Shown: positions 8,701-16,806 of the stretch, one piece after another
Position numbering within the stretch: the first letter of the stretch is position 1
Layout of the letters: every line of letters begins with the position of its first letter
Notes under the pieces: generated by a model
Seen by the model: only the letters and a program-made list of their open reading frames with translations
What the model was told of the DNA's origin: nothing
Databases searched by the model: none
Made by a program: the position numbers and the translations under genes
Virus record (IMG/VR): IMGVR_UViG_3300013126_000239
Coordinates: 1-24,268 of that record
From: a virus
Reading direction: 5' to 3' (one strand)
Length of the DNA stretch: 24,268 nt

Positions 8701-10256
8701 GCAGTGACATAATTAGTTATTATTTCAGATCCAGTGGGAGGTAAGAAACTACCAGATCCATTAATACCTAAGAAAGCAGCATATAAATCATCTGATGAAA
8801 AATTATTTTGGTATAATTTTATACCCATAGATCTTAAAGCATCTGCCACTAATTCTTTAGGGATACCATAATTTAGTCTATTATCAGCATCATATCTATC
8901 AGTTATAGCATCTATATAAACATAAAGATTGTCAAAGTGTTGACCAACCATACTTATAAAGAGTTCATATCCAACGTTAATAGGATCTTCTCTTAAATAT
9001 TTTGGTACAGTATTATATAGATAATTTTGATTTTGTTCATCATATAATAAAGCTGAGTAAAGTATACCTGTAGAAGAGGCATTACCCAACCAAGTTAAAA
9101 CACCCGCACTTCCTGTTGATTGTAAAATATATGGAGGAGTTGAATTTGATTTAGGATAAGCATAAGTTCCTGAGGTGTAGTAAAGGAAATTTTCATACCC
9201 GTCAAAATTCTTAATAAGGTCAGTTATTTGATTTTGTATATTTTGTATACTAGCGGTTACAGCTAAAGAAGAAGAGGTAGAACCTGTAATAGTTCTTATT
9301 AAGTTTATATCACTATTATAACTTTCAATCAATCCTACTTTATAAACAAAGTTTAAAAGTCTTTGTTGGGCTGAGCTAAAATGGATAAAGTTGGAGAAGT
9401 CTGTATAATCTGTATCTATAGTTACACCTTTTTGGTTTAAGATGTTTTGGATTTGATTATATGAAGAAGTTAATGAGGTATTAGTTAATGAGTTATAATC
9501 TTGTTCAAAAGTTGAATTATTAACTTGATCATCAAGACTTAAATTAAAATTAGGACCTTTAATATACTCTATATCTTCATCAAAGTTAATGGGTATTATA
9601 GGAGTACTAATATTAAAGCCATAAGTCTCAGCTGTTTCAAATACAACTTGAATTTGATCATTTAATTCAACCTCAGAAGGAAGAGGTTGGTATAATTTAA
9701 ATAATATAGTGTAAGGTGAAGTTGAATTGTCTAATTGAGTATTAACAGCTATGTAGTAGTAATCTCCAATATTGATATAAAAATCTTTAAAATAAGAACC
9801 TTCATCTAATAAAGTTTTAAATTCATTAAATAAAGATTCAATTTTTTTATCATCTAGACTATTAACTGATATTCTAACTTCAGTCCTACTAGGTGATATG
9901 TCCTTAATAAAGAATAAATTTTTATCAGATTCTAAGGCTGTTCTATAAAAGTTATAGAATATATTATAATCTCCCTCACTATAACTTGAATTTTCTAAGT
10001 CTTCAGATGGAAAAACTAATACTTCAGGAGTTGATTTTTGAGTTATAGTGTTAGGGACATCTCTTATAGCATAACGAACATTTCTACTAGAATAAAGAAG
10101 ATCTCCAGTTAAAGTTTCTAATGAGACAACAATATAATCAGTTCCAGGGTTAAATAAGGAAGAAGATAAAATTGAAGGAATTAATGCCTCTTGATTAAGA
10201 GAATATTCTTGATGGACAGAGTCAGGGGTAAATGATAAAGGTGTTATATTAACCAT
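5724..10256 (-). CDS. Giant baseplate/tail protein with gpI-like signature and LamG-like region (positional T4 gp7 equivalent)
   Basis: The 1510-aa product follows gp6 after two intervening genes. Three parts are visible. The N-terminal part (to about residue 220) includes DISPSRTEVRIS. A middle part around 535-570 reads YHNLPYLLKKKGTVEGLRAL, resembling the LP-x-RKGT-x-GL signature of P2 gpI-type tail proteins, whose contractile-tail equivalent in T4 is gp7. Residues about 620-805 look like a LamG/concanavalin-A-like sandwich (ALRFKPSSLP, WWSVLVERSSTDMKLYVAE, GSFQELRLYSTANITEEDF). The rest is Ser/Thr/Tyr-rich. It may join the wedge trifurcation unit to a surface-binding module. The ATG at 10256 lies 2 nt after the preceding stop; an in-frame TTG two codons upstream is less likely. 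T4 gp7 is about 1030 aa, so this is much longer. Domain assignments are by eye. Confidence 0.72.
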   Translation of the reverse strand: MVNITPLSFTPDSVHQEYSLNQEALIPSILSSSLFNPGTDYIVVSLETLTGDLLYSSRNVRYAIRDVPNTITQKSTPEVLVFPSEDLENSSYSEGDYNIFYNFYRTALESDKNLFFIKDISPSRTEVRISVNSLDDKKIESLFNEFKTLLDEGSYFKDFYINIGDYYYIAVNTQLDNSTSPYTILFKLYQPLPSEVELNDQIQVVFETAETYGFNISTPIIPINFDEDIEYIKGPNFNLSLDDQVNNSTFEQDYNSLTNTSLTSSYNQIQNILNQKGVTIDTDYTDFSNFIHFSSAQQRLLNFVYKVGLIESYNSDINLIRTITGSTSSSLAVTASIQNIQNQITDLIKNFDGYENFLYYTSGTYAYPKSNSTPPYILQSTGSAGVLTWLGNASSTGILYSALLYDEQNQNYLYNTVPKYLREDPINVGYELFISMVGQHFDNLYVYIDAITDRYDADNRLNYGIPKELVADALRSMGIKLYQNNFSSDDLYAAFLGINGSGSFLPPTGSEIITNYVTASNEPIPLNNLNLETYKRLYHNLPYLLKKKGTVEGLRALINIFGIPDTILRISEFGGKNKDNSNDWDYFQNKFNYALYNSGSTTTSRVSGDWSLNTLWGSLNNMPGALALRFKPSSLPTSENHSLLFTIWDNSNSSKRGYLTLSYTGSSLSSGSYSGSIPSSSKDYATLRYWNETNEFMSVDAPFYNGNWWSVLVERSSTDMKLYVAEKIYDGNDGFKIGYTASDTYTGGITTGWATGTAFYLPSSGSSGITLGSKTYYGLTGSFQELRLYSTANITEEDFWDYTMNPYSIEAVNYSSSANTLAFRAPLGSDLITTTGTRTSIHPKITGSFITNSFVGGSTYNIGTNLTFIPQTEFIYYDQPAVGIRNRVSHKIRQEDNLLPSGNTLSPYRSIQQRYPQSESYTRDINYVEVAFSPQNEINDDINSSMGYFNIGEYIGDPRQVSESTYSYPNLDKLRDSYFSKYFKNYNWNDYIRLIKYFDNSLFKMIKDFTPARSGLATGVVIKQHLLERNRQRPAQINTSTSDENFSGSIDTAFIEGGTGGIFSEYNDLPLSISSFVSGTRFAPSYSPSTFVNIFSGSNYLTVDGIFYTEPNRGNIGLLPGVAAKYDPPLTFVFEASEFTDGLIATASLSSSLRGTIESLNWAGPAGSSPVSNISVVTFSTIFPLEGEIFEILVKSTGSASTSGQFYNTSLYCLSIPTSSYITSRSGTTVNYFPYTTYPSSNPLENYQVWDETISTKLGDTTLTHTTEDEFYNGELKGTEYEVTNGELGIILDTSLENSIIAYYGQVYKYLDFNTKPGNINRMAYITDSDSRNSNIIGFLFVNEASDIDENPVDLAPYLSSLKFGDILQLRTSGDDQIFEYIVISSTPYTYLSYPGHQVIITPQKATGEWDDLGAEFKNFSVEWIYDPTITDIQNAIKDNEPLQNNAVIPKYSTIYHDADYSTGLIPTNFILLASGTADYAPIQDSNYTATGWANSRYKGSKVWSTDFNI

Positions 10257-10258
10257 AA

Positions 10259-10612
10259 TCAAGAATTAGTGTTAGTTGTTAAATCTATAATATTTCTTTG
10301 TAATTCCAAATTTTCTTCTCTTAAGGATGTAATTTCATCAAGAAGAGCTTGAATATCATCAGTTAAAACTGCTGAACCAATATAATCTGAACTTTGTTTT
10401 ACAAGATATTCATGAGAATTAGTTTCCCCTAGTTTAGGTATTTCATAAAATAAATCATTATATTGCTGAAAAAATTCATCTACAGTTACACTAGGTTCAG
10501 TTGGGGATGTAGGTTGTGATAGCTCATTAAATTGAGTGTCAAAGACATTCAAATAAGCTTTTTTATCATAAAGCTTTTTTATGAGATCTATTTTACTTCC
10601 TGAGTCTATCAT
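10259..10612 (-). CDS. Small baseplate-operon protein with C-terminal coiled coil
   Basis: This 117-aa protein is not recognised. The N-terminal half is mixed, with a Pro/Thr/Ser linker near residues 33-43. The C-terminal 30 residues form a clear heptad-like helix (DIQALLDEITSLREENLELQ), likely a coiled coil for oligomerisation. Its start overlaps the stop of the DNRLRE-type gene as ATGA, and it ends 2 nt before the 1510-aa gene, so it is translated with both. A small trimeric adaptor or chaperone for the neighbouring tail protein would fit, but that is inference. It has no signal peptide or membrane segment. Confidence 0.68.
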   Translation of the reverse strand: MIDSGSKIDLIKKLYDKKAYLNVFDTQFNELSQPTSPTEPSVTVDEFFQQYNDLFYEIPKLGETNSHEYLVKQSSDYIGSAVLTDDIQALLDEITSLREENLELQRNIIDLTTNTNS

Positions 10613-11733
10613 CCGTTAACTACTTTAAAATAGTAATTATCATCTAAAATTAATGTCTCACCTCCTATTATAGTTTTGATTAAAATCTGGTAGTATCTTT
10701 CAGGTTCTAATCCATTCATATATAAAGTAAAGTAACTACTTTCACTATCTGCGCTTATCTGTGTGTAATTAGTATCAAAATCTATAACAAACTCATTAGT
10801 ATCTAAATCTTTAATAGCGTAATAAGAAGTTGTTGGTAGATAATAATTTATAGTATAAGCTGAAGCAGTTTGGAATGTTTTAGTTGGGAATTGAGGTCTA
10901 CAATTGATTCTAAATTTCTCAACACTATCTAATCTATAATAACCATTATTATCTCCTAAAGAGGCAACTAACCTAGGAGTAGTTATAATAGTATTAGCGG
11001 AGGATCCGGTGTTAAATGAATAGTCTCTCCACCTAAACTCAAGGCATGGTGGGTATATAGTATGTGTATCTATAGAAAAGTACTTAACAGTAGTAACATA
11101 ATCTAGATCAGCTATAAACTCACTTGAGTTAGATTGTTTAACAATAAACCCATCATTAACAAACCCACCTTGAGAAGAACTATACCAATTTTTGACTATA
11201 TTGGTAACGTTAACATTCAAATCTTTATCACTAGAATAACTTAAAGTTTGAGAAGCTGTTATAACTAATCCTAAGGTAGAACCAGTATACCAAGTTCCTC
11301 CTCCAGAGTTAGTTGAAGGATAAGAAGCAGTAACATAAGATGTGAATGAGGTAGACCATTCTCCAGATCCAGAAGTTGTTCTATATTTCCAAGATACACC
11401 ATTTTTTACTTGGGGAGAATTTGAATATCTACCAGTGCCCATATTCCAAGATCCTGATATTGGGTATACTTCAAGTGTAGTGTCTGAGTTTAACCCTGTT
11501 ATGTCTGCTATAAAATTTCTTAAATTAATTTGGTATGAAGCTGTACCTATTTTATTATTTAATAAATCATTTATCTCATCTTGAGAAAATTTAAGAAGAT
11601 ATCTACTAACCTCAGGATTAAGAGTATCATAAAAGGTTGAAGCTTCTAAAATTTCATCCAAACCAGTATTCATAAGGGGGTACCCTGAATATATAGTAGC
11701 GTCTTTTTCGGGGAATAATTTATATATTGCCAT
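10609..11733 (-). CDS. DNRLRE/CBM-like domain tail protein
   Basis: The 374-aa product resembles the DNRLRE (disaggregatase-related) beta-sandwich family. It opens FPEKDATIYSGYPLMNTGLD, then has an ASTFYDTLNPEVSRYLLKF strand, a WYTGSTLGL region and NVTNIVKNWYS near residue 190, followed by GFIVKQS. This order, with the KDATIY start, a conserved RYLLKF strand and a V-x-x-W turn, is typical of these carbohydrate- or surface-associated domains. The C-terminal part (about 270-374) is a second beta-rich region ending GGETLILDDNYYFKV. It lies directly after gp6, so a virion-surface adhesion role is plausible; that is inference. It starts 4 nt after the gp6 stop and overlaps the next gene by 4 nt. 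Confidence 0.68.
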   Translation of the reverse strand: MAIYKLFPEKDATIYSGYPLMNTGLDEILEASTFYDTLNPEVSRYLLKFSQDEINDLLNNKIGTASYQINLRNFIADITGLNSDTTLEVYPISGSWNMGTGRYSNSPQVKNGVSWKYRTTSGSGEWSTSFTSYVTASYPSTNSGGGTWYTGSTLGLVITASQTLSYSSDKDLNVNVTNIVKNWYSSSQGGFVNDGFIVKQSNSSEFIADLDYVTTVKYFSIDTHTIYPPCLEFRWRDYSFNTGSSANTIITTPRLVASLGDNNGYYRLDSVEKFRINCRPQFPTKTFQTASAYTINYYLPTTSYYAIKDLDTNEFVIDFDTNYTQISADSESSYFTLYMNGLEPERYYQILIKTIIGGETLILDDNYYFKVVNG

Positions 11734-11737
11734 GTTA

Positions 11738-13636
11738 TTAAATTGATACTACTCTACCTTTTATGTCAGAATTAGGATATTTAACTTCAAAAATTGATGG
11801 ATCTTGAGAAGGATAAACTACATTATTACTTGTAGCCCCTTTTATATCATAGGCATATTTAGAATAACCTAAGCTTTCACCTACTTTATTAGTTATAGAG
11901 ATATTTTTAACATTTTGAACTCCTTTTATCCCATTTAAAAGTAAATAAAGTTCATTTAAGAAAATAGGTTGATTAATCTGTGAATTGTTTACATTAAAAT
12001 ATGTTATTAATTCATTAATACATTGGGTTAAAATCTCATTGCTATTAAAATTGGGTAGTACTAAGATTTCAAAATCAACTCCTACATTGATTATAAAAGC
12101 GTCTCTAATTTTAATAGAATCATTTATAATTCTATATTGAGAAAGATAGGTAGATAAATTTTGTTTTAAAGTTGTTGGAGCTAAGGTTAGATTTTTATTT
12201 TGGTCAAAAGCTAAAATATATAAATCCAAACTAGAGGGAGTTTCACCAGGGAGAAGATTTTCAAGTTTAGTAGGTTCTATATAAGCTTTAGCTATAGAAC
12301 CATATATAGAAGGCATACTTAAAGTTCTAACTAAATAATCTTCTTGAGTCACTGTTCTTAATTGAGCAGAATAATTAGCTAAAGAATTATATCTTAAATC
12401 AACCTCAGAATCACCATTAGTACCCCCTGATGAGGCTTCAAGGTTAGTTACCGCTAGGGAATTGAAAGTGTTTTGGGCTAAGACTGAGTCTAAGTTACTA
12501 TTATTAAATACTATATTAGCATTACTAGCGAAACTAGTTAATGAGCCAGCAGGTACATTGGATCCTAAACCTCCTCCAGTTAAATATCTTATAGTTAAAG
12601 TAGTATTTGAAGGAGCTATACCATAAGTCTTAGTAAATAAGAAATTAGAAGGAGAAAATGCTGTTGTAAGTTTATTTTGAGTAGAAGGTAATCCTATTCC
12701 AACATTATCAGGATTAGGTATTATAACTTCATCAACATCATTAGTAGTGCCTGCTCCAAATTGAAGTTGTAAAGTTGTAGGATTGATAAATCTAGAAACA
12801 AATCTTCTTGGGACTTTTTTTAATTGTAAAACATAAGGTACTTGAGAGGCATCTGATTGGGCATTAGGATCAGGGAATGGGTTAGTGTTCTTAACAGATT
12901 CAAATATTGTTTCTTGGGCTAAATAATCAACTTCATTCCAACTATTTCCTTCAGTATCTGTTATATCTAATATTCCTATAATATTATTATTAGAAATTTC
13001 AATAGTTTCATATTTAACAGGATCTCCAATAGCTATTGTTGAAGTATTAATTTGAGCTGATATAGCTTTAACTGTTTTTTTAAGTAGGAATGATTTAGGT
13101 TGATTTCCTTCTATTTCATAGACTGAGATGTTAGTAGGGTCAAGTGAGCTTGATTTACTAAAATCAACTATATCTTGGGTTAAGAAAGGAGTGTTTGAGA
13201 ATACAGTATTATTAACAGCTATATTTTGAGGTACTATTAGGGCGTATCTAAAATCAGGTATATTTTGATTTAAAGTAGAATCATAAATAGCAGGGACTGT
13301 TTGATATACATCTAAATCAGCTACAGATACACTAGTAACTTTTGGTTTATAACCCATCATATATGCTAAATCATACAGATTATTAAACTGTCTAGCATAT
13401 TGGGTGAAGTTTTCTTGGATTTGATTATCAGTATAAAAGGCCATAACATCACCAACATAGGCAGCCATCTCTATAAACATTGTACCTGGAGATGCTGGGC
13501 TAAAGTCAGTTACAGTATTAGGGAAATAGATTTTAGCAAAGTCAATAAGATTTGTTCTTAACTCAGAAAAATCTCTATTAACATATTTAATATTTCTATT
13601 AACCCCATTATTACTATTTATTAAATCATATGGCAT
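11738..13636 (-). CDS. 6: Baseplate wedge protein, T4 gp6 / baseplate J-like
   Basis: The 632-aa protein is recognised as a T4 gp6-type wedge subunit. The N-terminal part has RDFSELRTNLIDFAKIYFPN, then DFSPASPGTMFIEMAAYVGD and VMAFYTDNQIQENF (about residues 25-85), a pattern shared across T4-like gp6 proteins. The central part contains LEASSGGTNGDSEVDLRYN and the AQLRTVTQEDYLVR strand-helix (about 400-440), the conserved core of baseplate-J proteins. T4 gp6 is about 660 aa, so the length fits. Gp6 dimers join with gp7 to form the wedge ring of the contractile baseplate. The start overlaps the gp25 stop by 1 nt (TAATG), consistent with translational coupling within the wedge operon. Confidence 0.92.
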   Translation of the reverse strand: MPYDLINSNNGVNRNIKYVNRDFSELRTNLIDFAKIYFPNTVTDFSPASPGTMFIEMAAYVGDVMAFYTDNQIQENFTQYARQFNNLYDLAYMMGYKPKVTSVSVADLDVYQTVPAIYDSTLNQNIPDFRYALIVPQNIAVNNTVFSNTPFLTQDIVDFSKSSSLDPTNISVYEIEGNQPKSFLLKKTVKAISAQINTSTIAIGDPVKYETIEISNNNIIGILDITDTEGNSWNEVDYLAQETIFESVKNTNPFPDPNAQSDASQVPYVLQLKKVPRRFVSRFINPTTLQLQFGAGTTNDVDEVIIPNPDNVGIGLPSTQNKLTTAFSPSNFLFTKTYGIAPSNTTLTIRYLTGGGLGSNVPAGSLTSFASNANIVFNNSNLDSVLAQNTFNSLAVTNLEASSGGTNGDSEVDLRYNSLANYSAQLRTVTQEDYLVRTLSMPSIYGSIAKAYIEPTKLENLLPGETPSSLDLYILAFDQNKNLTLAPTTLKQNLSTYLSQYRIINDSIKIRDAFIINVGVDFEILVLPNFNSNEILTQCINELITYFNVNNSQINQPIFLNELYLLLNGIKGVQNVKNISITNKVGESLGYSKYAYDIKGATSNNVVYPSQDPSIFEVKYPNSDIKGRVVSI

Positions 13637-14061
13637 TATAATGGTATATTAAGTTCTATAAATTCATTTAAACTTGTGAAAACAGAATAAAATATTTGGA
13701 CTGTGATTGTATTATAGTCTGAGTTAGAAATTATTTTGACTTCTTTTAGATTAACAGCTGGGAAGAGAGCTTTTATCTCATCTTCTATATAAAGTTTTAG
13801 AATTTCATTAGATGATTGGGAATCTTGTTCAAAGAGAAATTCATATATTCTACTTCCAAAGTTAGGATTTAAGGGTCTTTCTCCTCTACTATATAGGAAA
13901 TAGTTGATCATGTTAGATTTTAATTGATCAGCTGTTGTATAATTTATTTTAAATAAAGCATCAGAGCCTGAGATGGCTGTAGAAATAAAGGGAACTCCAA
14001 TACCAACTCCAATAGCTGGTTGTTGGTCAATAGCTGGGAGGTTTCCTACTTTAATAGCCAT
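13636..14061 (-). CDS. 25: Baseplate wedge protein, T4 gp25 / gpW-like
   Basis: This 141-aa protein matches the GPW/gp25 family. It has the hallmark SRGERPLNPNFGSRIYEFLF segment (about residues 58-77), followed by an acidic helix and ALFPAVNLKEVKI. In T4 and other contractile machines this lysozyme-fold (catalytically inactive) protein attaches the sheath to the baseplate wedge and nucleates sheath polymerisation. Length is close to T4 gp25 (132 aa). It sits immediately before gp6, the arrangement conserved in T4-like phages, with 1-nt TAATG overlaps on both sides. I see no missing key residue. Confidence 0.92.
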   Translation of the reverse strand: MAIKVGNLPAIDQQPAIGVGIGVPFISTAISGSDALFKINYTTADQLKSNMINYFLYSRGERPLNPNFGSRIYEFLFEQDSQSSNEILKLYIEDEIKALFPAVNLKEVKIISNSDYNTITVQIFYSVFTSLNEFIELNIPL

Positions 14062-14390
14062 TATTTATTCATTAAACCCATTATTTGATTCATACTTAAC
14101 TCACCAGCGGGTAGATCTGATCCAGGCATAACTCCTTGGGGTCTAAATTCGTTTACATTTTGAGTAGTAAAGCCCATTGTGGTTTCACCTAAAATATTTC
14201 TATACTGTTCTCTTTTTTGTTCCATAGTTAATGAAGGGGAAGAAGAGTAAGATGGAGAAGGTTGAGGAGTATATTCAGTAACAGTTTGTTTAGGAGCTTT
14301 AACAGCTTCTAATAAAATTTCTCTTAATTCTTCTCTAATAACTTCTCTAACTGCTTCTTTAATTATAGATTTGAAAGTGTTAGTCTTCAT
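14061..14390 (-). CDS. Small protein between gp25 and the hub genes, unknown
   Basis: The 109-aa product has a strongly helical, charged N terminus (SIIKEAVREVIREELREILL, about 8-27), a Pro/Ser/Tyr-rich flexible middle (PQPSPSYSSSPSL) and a short conserved-looking tail ending NQIMGLMNK. I do not recognise it. Its position inside the baseplate block suggests a structural or assembly role. The 17-nt gap before it carries an AATATTTA motif that ends 6 nt before the ATG, while its stop overlaps gp25 as TAATG, so it may lead a transcript through gp25 and gp6. Nothing in the sequence indicates an enzyme. Confidence 0.68.
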   Translation of the reverse strand: MKTNTFKSIIKEAVREVIREELREILLEAVKAPKQTVTEYTPQPSPSYSSSPSLTMEQKREQYRNILGETTMGFTTQNVNEFRPQGVMPGSDLPAGELSMNQIMGLMNK

Positions 14391-14396
14391 TGTTTA

Positions 14397-14404
14397 TAAA
14401 TATT
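14397..14404 (-). promoter_or_regulatory. AATATTTA promoter-like motif before the 109-aa gene
   Basis: The minus strand reads AATATTTATAAACA then ATG, filling a 17-nt gap after the preceding stop. If it is a -10/-7 element, transcription would begin at or next to the start codon. The plus strand reads TATAAATA here, because the motif is nearly self-complementary. Confidence 0.4.
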
Positions 14405-14407
14405 ATG

Positions 14408-15259
14408 TTAATCACCTTTTAAATTTTGAGTATCAATTATAAATTTGAGTTCTTCAACTAAAACATTAGGATCAGACGCAAAAGAAGATTCACTTTTTAG
14501 TCTAACAACTTTTCTCTTATCTAATGCTTGGGCGAATCTTTTAGGGTAAGGGGTTTGATTTAACCCATCATATTTTATTTCAAAAGTAAATCCTTTATAA
14601 GTCCCAAATCCTTCTTCTGTAAGATCTTGATTTAAATCATCATTAATTATTTCATATTCAATACCTGTACTTTGGGCACAAAATTCAATTAAAATATCTA
14701 AAATATTTAATTGTTCTTTTAATTTATTTAATACATCAACAGCAAAAGTATCAATAGTGGATAAACCACAAGCTATAGATTGATATTTTACTAAATTAGT
14801 TTGAAGTTTATTTAAAATATCACTTAAAGTTGTAATAGTACCAGCTGAGACAAAAGGAAGAGAAGTAGGAAGAGGAAGGATTTTAATTACTCTAATAGGT
14901 ACTTCTAAATAGGCTGAGATGGTTCCAAGTTTTTCTTTAGTTTTAGTATTAATTTTAATTTTGTCTTGGATTTGGGTCAAACCTTCAGCTAAAGCGTTTC
15001 TTTTATTTATTAAAATTAAAAGTGATTCTTTTGAAGGACAGAATTTTTTAGCTTCTTCAATATAAGGTTCAAGAAATTCTTTTCTAGCTTTTGGGTCTTG
15101 GATTTGTTTGGCTTGTTCAGCTAATTTTATAGCTTCTTTAGGAAAATATTCTTCTTTAAGAGAATCAATATTTTCTTGAATTTTTTGTTGAATCTCAGCT
15201 ATTTTAATAGCTACTTTTTGTAAAAATTCAGATAAAAAGTCTCTACCACAATTAGCCAT
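14408..15259 (-). CDS. Putative baseplate hub or tail-assembly protein, unknown
   Basis: The 283-aa protein is not confidently recognised. Its first 120 residues are mostly charged helices with coiled-coil character (KIAEIQQKIQENIDSLKEEY). The middle is hydrophobic and Leu-rich (about 125-200), and the C-terminal 70 residues form a mixed region (YKGFTFEIKYDGLNQTPYPK, then RFAQALDKRKVVRLKSE). It lies directly after the gp5-like spike gene (TAATG overlap), the position where T4-like phages often encode hub or tail-tube-initiation proteins, so a central baseplate role is inferred. It has no signal peptide and no clear transmembrane helix. Confidence 0.68.
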   Translation of the reverse strand: MANCGRDFLSEFLQKVAIKIAEIQQKIQENIDSLKEEYFPKEAIKLAEQAKQIQDPKARKEFLEPYIEEAKKFCPSKESLLILINKRNALAEGLTQIQDKIKINTKTKEKLGTISAYLEVPIRVIKILPLPTSLPFVSAGTITTLSDILNKLQTNLVKYQSIACGLSTIDTFAVDVLNKLKEQLNILDILIEFCAQSTGIEYEIINDDLNQDLTEEGFGTYKGFTFEIKYDGLNQTPYPKRFAQALDKRKVVRLKSESSFASDPNVLVEELKFIIDTQNLKGD

Positions 15260-16443
15260 TATATTGTTTTATTATTAAATGATTTTAAAGTTTCTAAACT
15301 AGCTAAAGCTTTACTAATAGTTTGGTTTGATATAGCGGCTTGAATATTAAGAGGAGCAAAAGGAGCTCCAGGAGGAAGACTTTGAAGAATTTGGAGTTGA
15401 TTTAATATAGATTGAAAAGATGTTAACACATCTCTTAATAAATCAACTGTTTTATTACCTAACAATAAAGGTTCAGTAGCTGATTTGTCTCCTAATAAAA
15501 TTTGAGGGGAATTAATAACTACTTTATTTTTACTATCAATATTAACTGAATCTTGAGAGTTTAAATTAATAGATTTAGCTGAGCTTAATAGGATATGATC
15601 TTGATTAGAATTTAATACAATTCTACCTGAGTTGAGTAATATTTGAGGTTTAGAATATTGGTTAACAGATTCAGGAGCTGTAGAGTATGAATTGTAATTA
15701 AAAGTATTAGGTTGGAGAGGAACTTGTTGGGTTGAAGTTAGGTATATGGAAGCTTTATCTTCTTGAATATTTTCTTCTATGGTTGTCCAACCTTCATCAG
15801 TTTGAGGACCTTGTCCATTTCTAATTTTAGTTATAGGATCTTTTCCTTGACTACTTCCAAATCTTAAAGAGTTACCAAATCTACCTTCTAGTATATAATC
15901 TCCTTCAAAGGGTTGAAGTGAATTTATATTTAATTGTTCTATAAAAGTTTTTCCTAAATCTATCTCAGTTCCCCCATCTGTTACTCTTCTAACACTTCCT
16001 GCCCCTGTTTGTTGATAATCTTTTTGCTGTGATGGAGGTAAATTTGAAGTTCCAGGTATAGCATTATGATGTTGACTATTCCATACATTAAGAGGAGGGA
16101 GATAATAAAATTTAGAAGAGTTAGGATCAGTTTCTAATTCAGTTGAGGGTAAAGAAATAACTGTTACAATTTCATTAATTAATGGGTAAAATTTCAAATT
16201 TGATAACAAAGGATAAATTGTCATAAAATTTTCTTCTATTGTAGGTTGTGTTGTATCTTCAACAAAAACTAAACCTATAGAAGCCCATTCTCCATATTCA
16301 TAAAATTTAGGATGATTTTGATCTAAGATTATATCCTTAACTCTTTTAGAAGTTATTATCTTATCTTTAAGACTAACAGGATTACTGAAGGGGCTTAAAG
16401 CATTTTTAGATAAACTTGATAAACCATATGTTGGTCTAGCCAT
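15259..16443 (-). CDS. 5: Baseplate hub/spike protein, T4 gp5-like without lysozyme
   Basis: The 394-aa protein has the layout of a gp5/VgrG-type spike. An N-terminal region (about 50-130) with GEWASIGLVFVED and YPLINEIVTVISLPS fits an OB-fold. A long middle linker follows. Residues about 265-320 are a beta-helix of short repeats (ILLNSGRIVLNSNQDHILLS, SAKSINLNSQDSVNIDSKNK, VVINSPQILLG). A helical C-terminal part follows (LLRDVLTSFQSILNQLQILQ). T4 gp5 (575 aa) carries a lysozyme domain between the OB-fold and the helix. No lysozyme motif is visible here, as also reported for many marine T4-like phages. The protein would form the membrane-piercing trimer at the baseplate centre. It is coupled by TAATG overlaps to both neighbours. 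Confidence 0.8.
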   Translation of the reverse strand: MARPTYGLSSLSKNALSPFSNPVSLKDKIITSKRVKDIILDQNHPKFYEYGEWASIGLVFVEDTTQPTIEENFMTIYPLLSNLKFYPLINEIVTVISLPSTELETDPNSSKFYYLPPLNVWNSQHHNAIPGTSNLPPSQQKDYQQTGAGSVRRVTDGGTEIDLGKTFIEQLNINSLQPFEGDYILEGRFGNSLRFGSSQGKDPITKIRNGQGPQTDEGWTTIEENIQEDKASIYLTSTQQVPLQPNTFNYNSYSTAPESVNQYSKPQILLNSGRIVLNSNQDHILLSSAKSINLNSQDSVNIDSKNKVVINSPQILLGDKSATEPLLLGNKTVDLLRDVLTSFQSILNQLQILQSLPPGAPFAPLNIQAAISNQTISKALASLETLKSFNNKTI

Positions 16444-16787
16444 TATTTTTTACCCTTGTCTTCGTTATATTTTTTTACTTCATCTAATAACTGTTGCTTT
16501 TCAGCTTCAGACATCCCAAATGAATCTCCTCCTTCTTCAGCCTGCATAGATCGCTGGACAATGGTAGCCATTTTAATTAAGGCTTCATCATTCTTAACTC
16601 CTATTTCAAGATATTCTTTAATCAAAGGAACTATAAGAGTAGCATCACCAATTTCTTGAACCATTGGTTTAAGTTCTTGAATCAGAACTGAGATTTGTTC
16701 TTCTTTCTTTTTTTGGTTGTTATAAATTTCTTCTAAAAGATTAGAGAAAGTTACCTTACCAAATATTTTTTTATCAAACTTACCCAT
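16443..16787 (-). CDS. Small helical protein preceding the spike gene, unknown
   Basis: The 114-aa product is mostly helical and charged: IYNNQKKKEEQISVLIQELK, then VPLIKEYLEIGVKNDEALIK, then SEAEKQQLLDEVKKYNEDKG at the C terminus. I cannot assign a family. It precedes the gp5-like spike gene with a 1-nt TAATG overlap and is the first gene of the late tail block. The 19-nt gap before it carries a TATATTTA motif ending 5 nt before the ATG, so it probably leads the late transcript. A structural or chaperone role is inferred from position only. Confidence 0.7.
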   Translation of the reverse strand: MGKFDKKIFGKVTFSNLLEEIYNNQKKKEEQISVLIQELKPMVQEIGDATLIVPLIKEYLEIGVKNDEALIKMATIVQRSMQAEEGGDSFGMSEAEKQQLLDEVKKYNEDKGKK

Positions 16788-16792
16788 GATGA

Positions 16793-16800
16793 TAAATATA
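16793..16800 (-). promoter_or_regulatory. TATATTTA promoter-like motif heading the tail/baseplate block
   Basis: The minus strand reads TATATTTATCATC followed by ATG at 16787, in the 19-nt gap between the sigma-factor gene and the first baseplate-block gene. The very short distance would give a leaderless or nearly leaderless mRNA. Confidence 0.45.
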
Positions 16801-16806
16801 CTTTGG

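Noticed and set aside
14396-14403. TATAAATA on the plus strand (also at 19296-19303), identical to the T4 late promoter element.
   Set aside because: No plus-strand gene follows. The motif is close to self-complementary, and the minus-strand reading (TATTTA before an ATG) fits the gene layout better. I keep it only as a minus-strand candidate.
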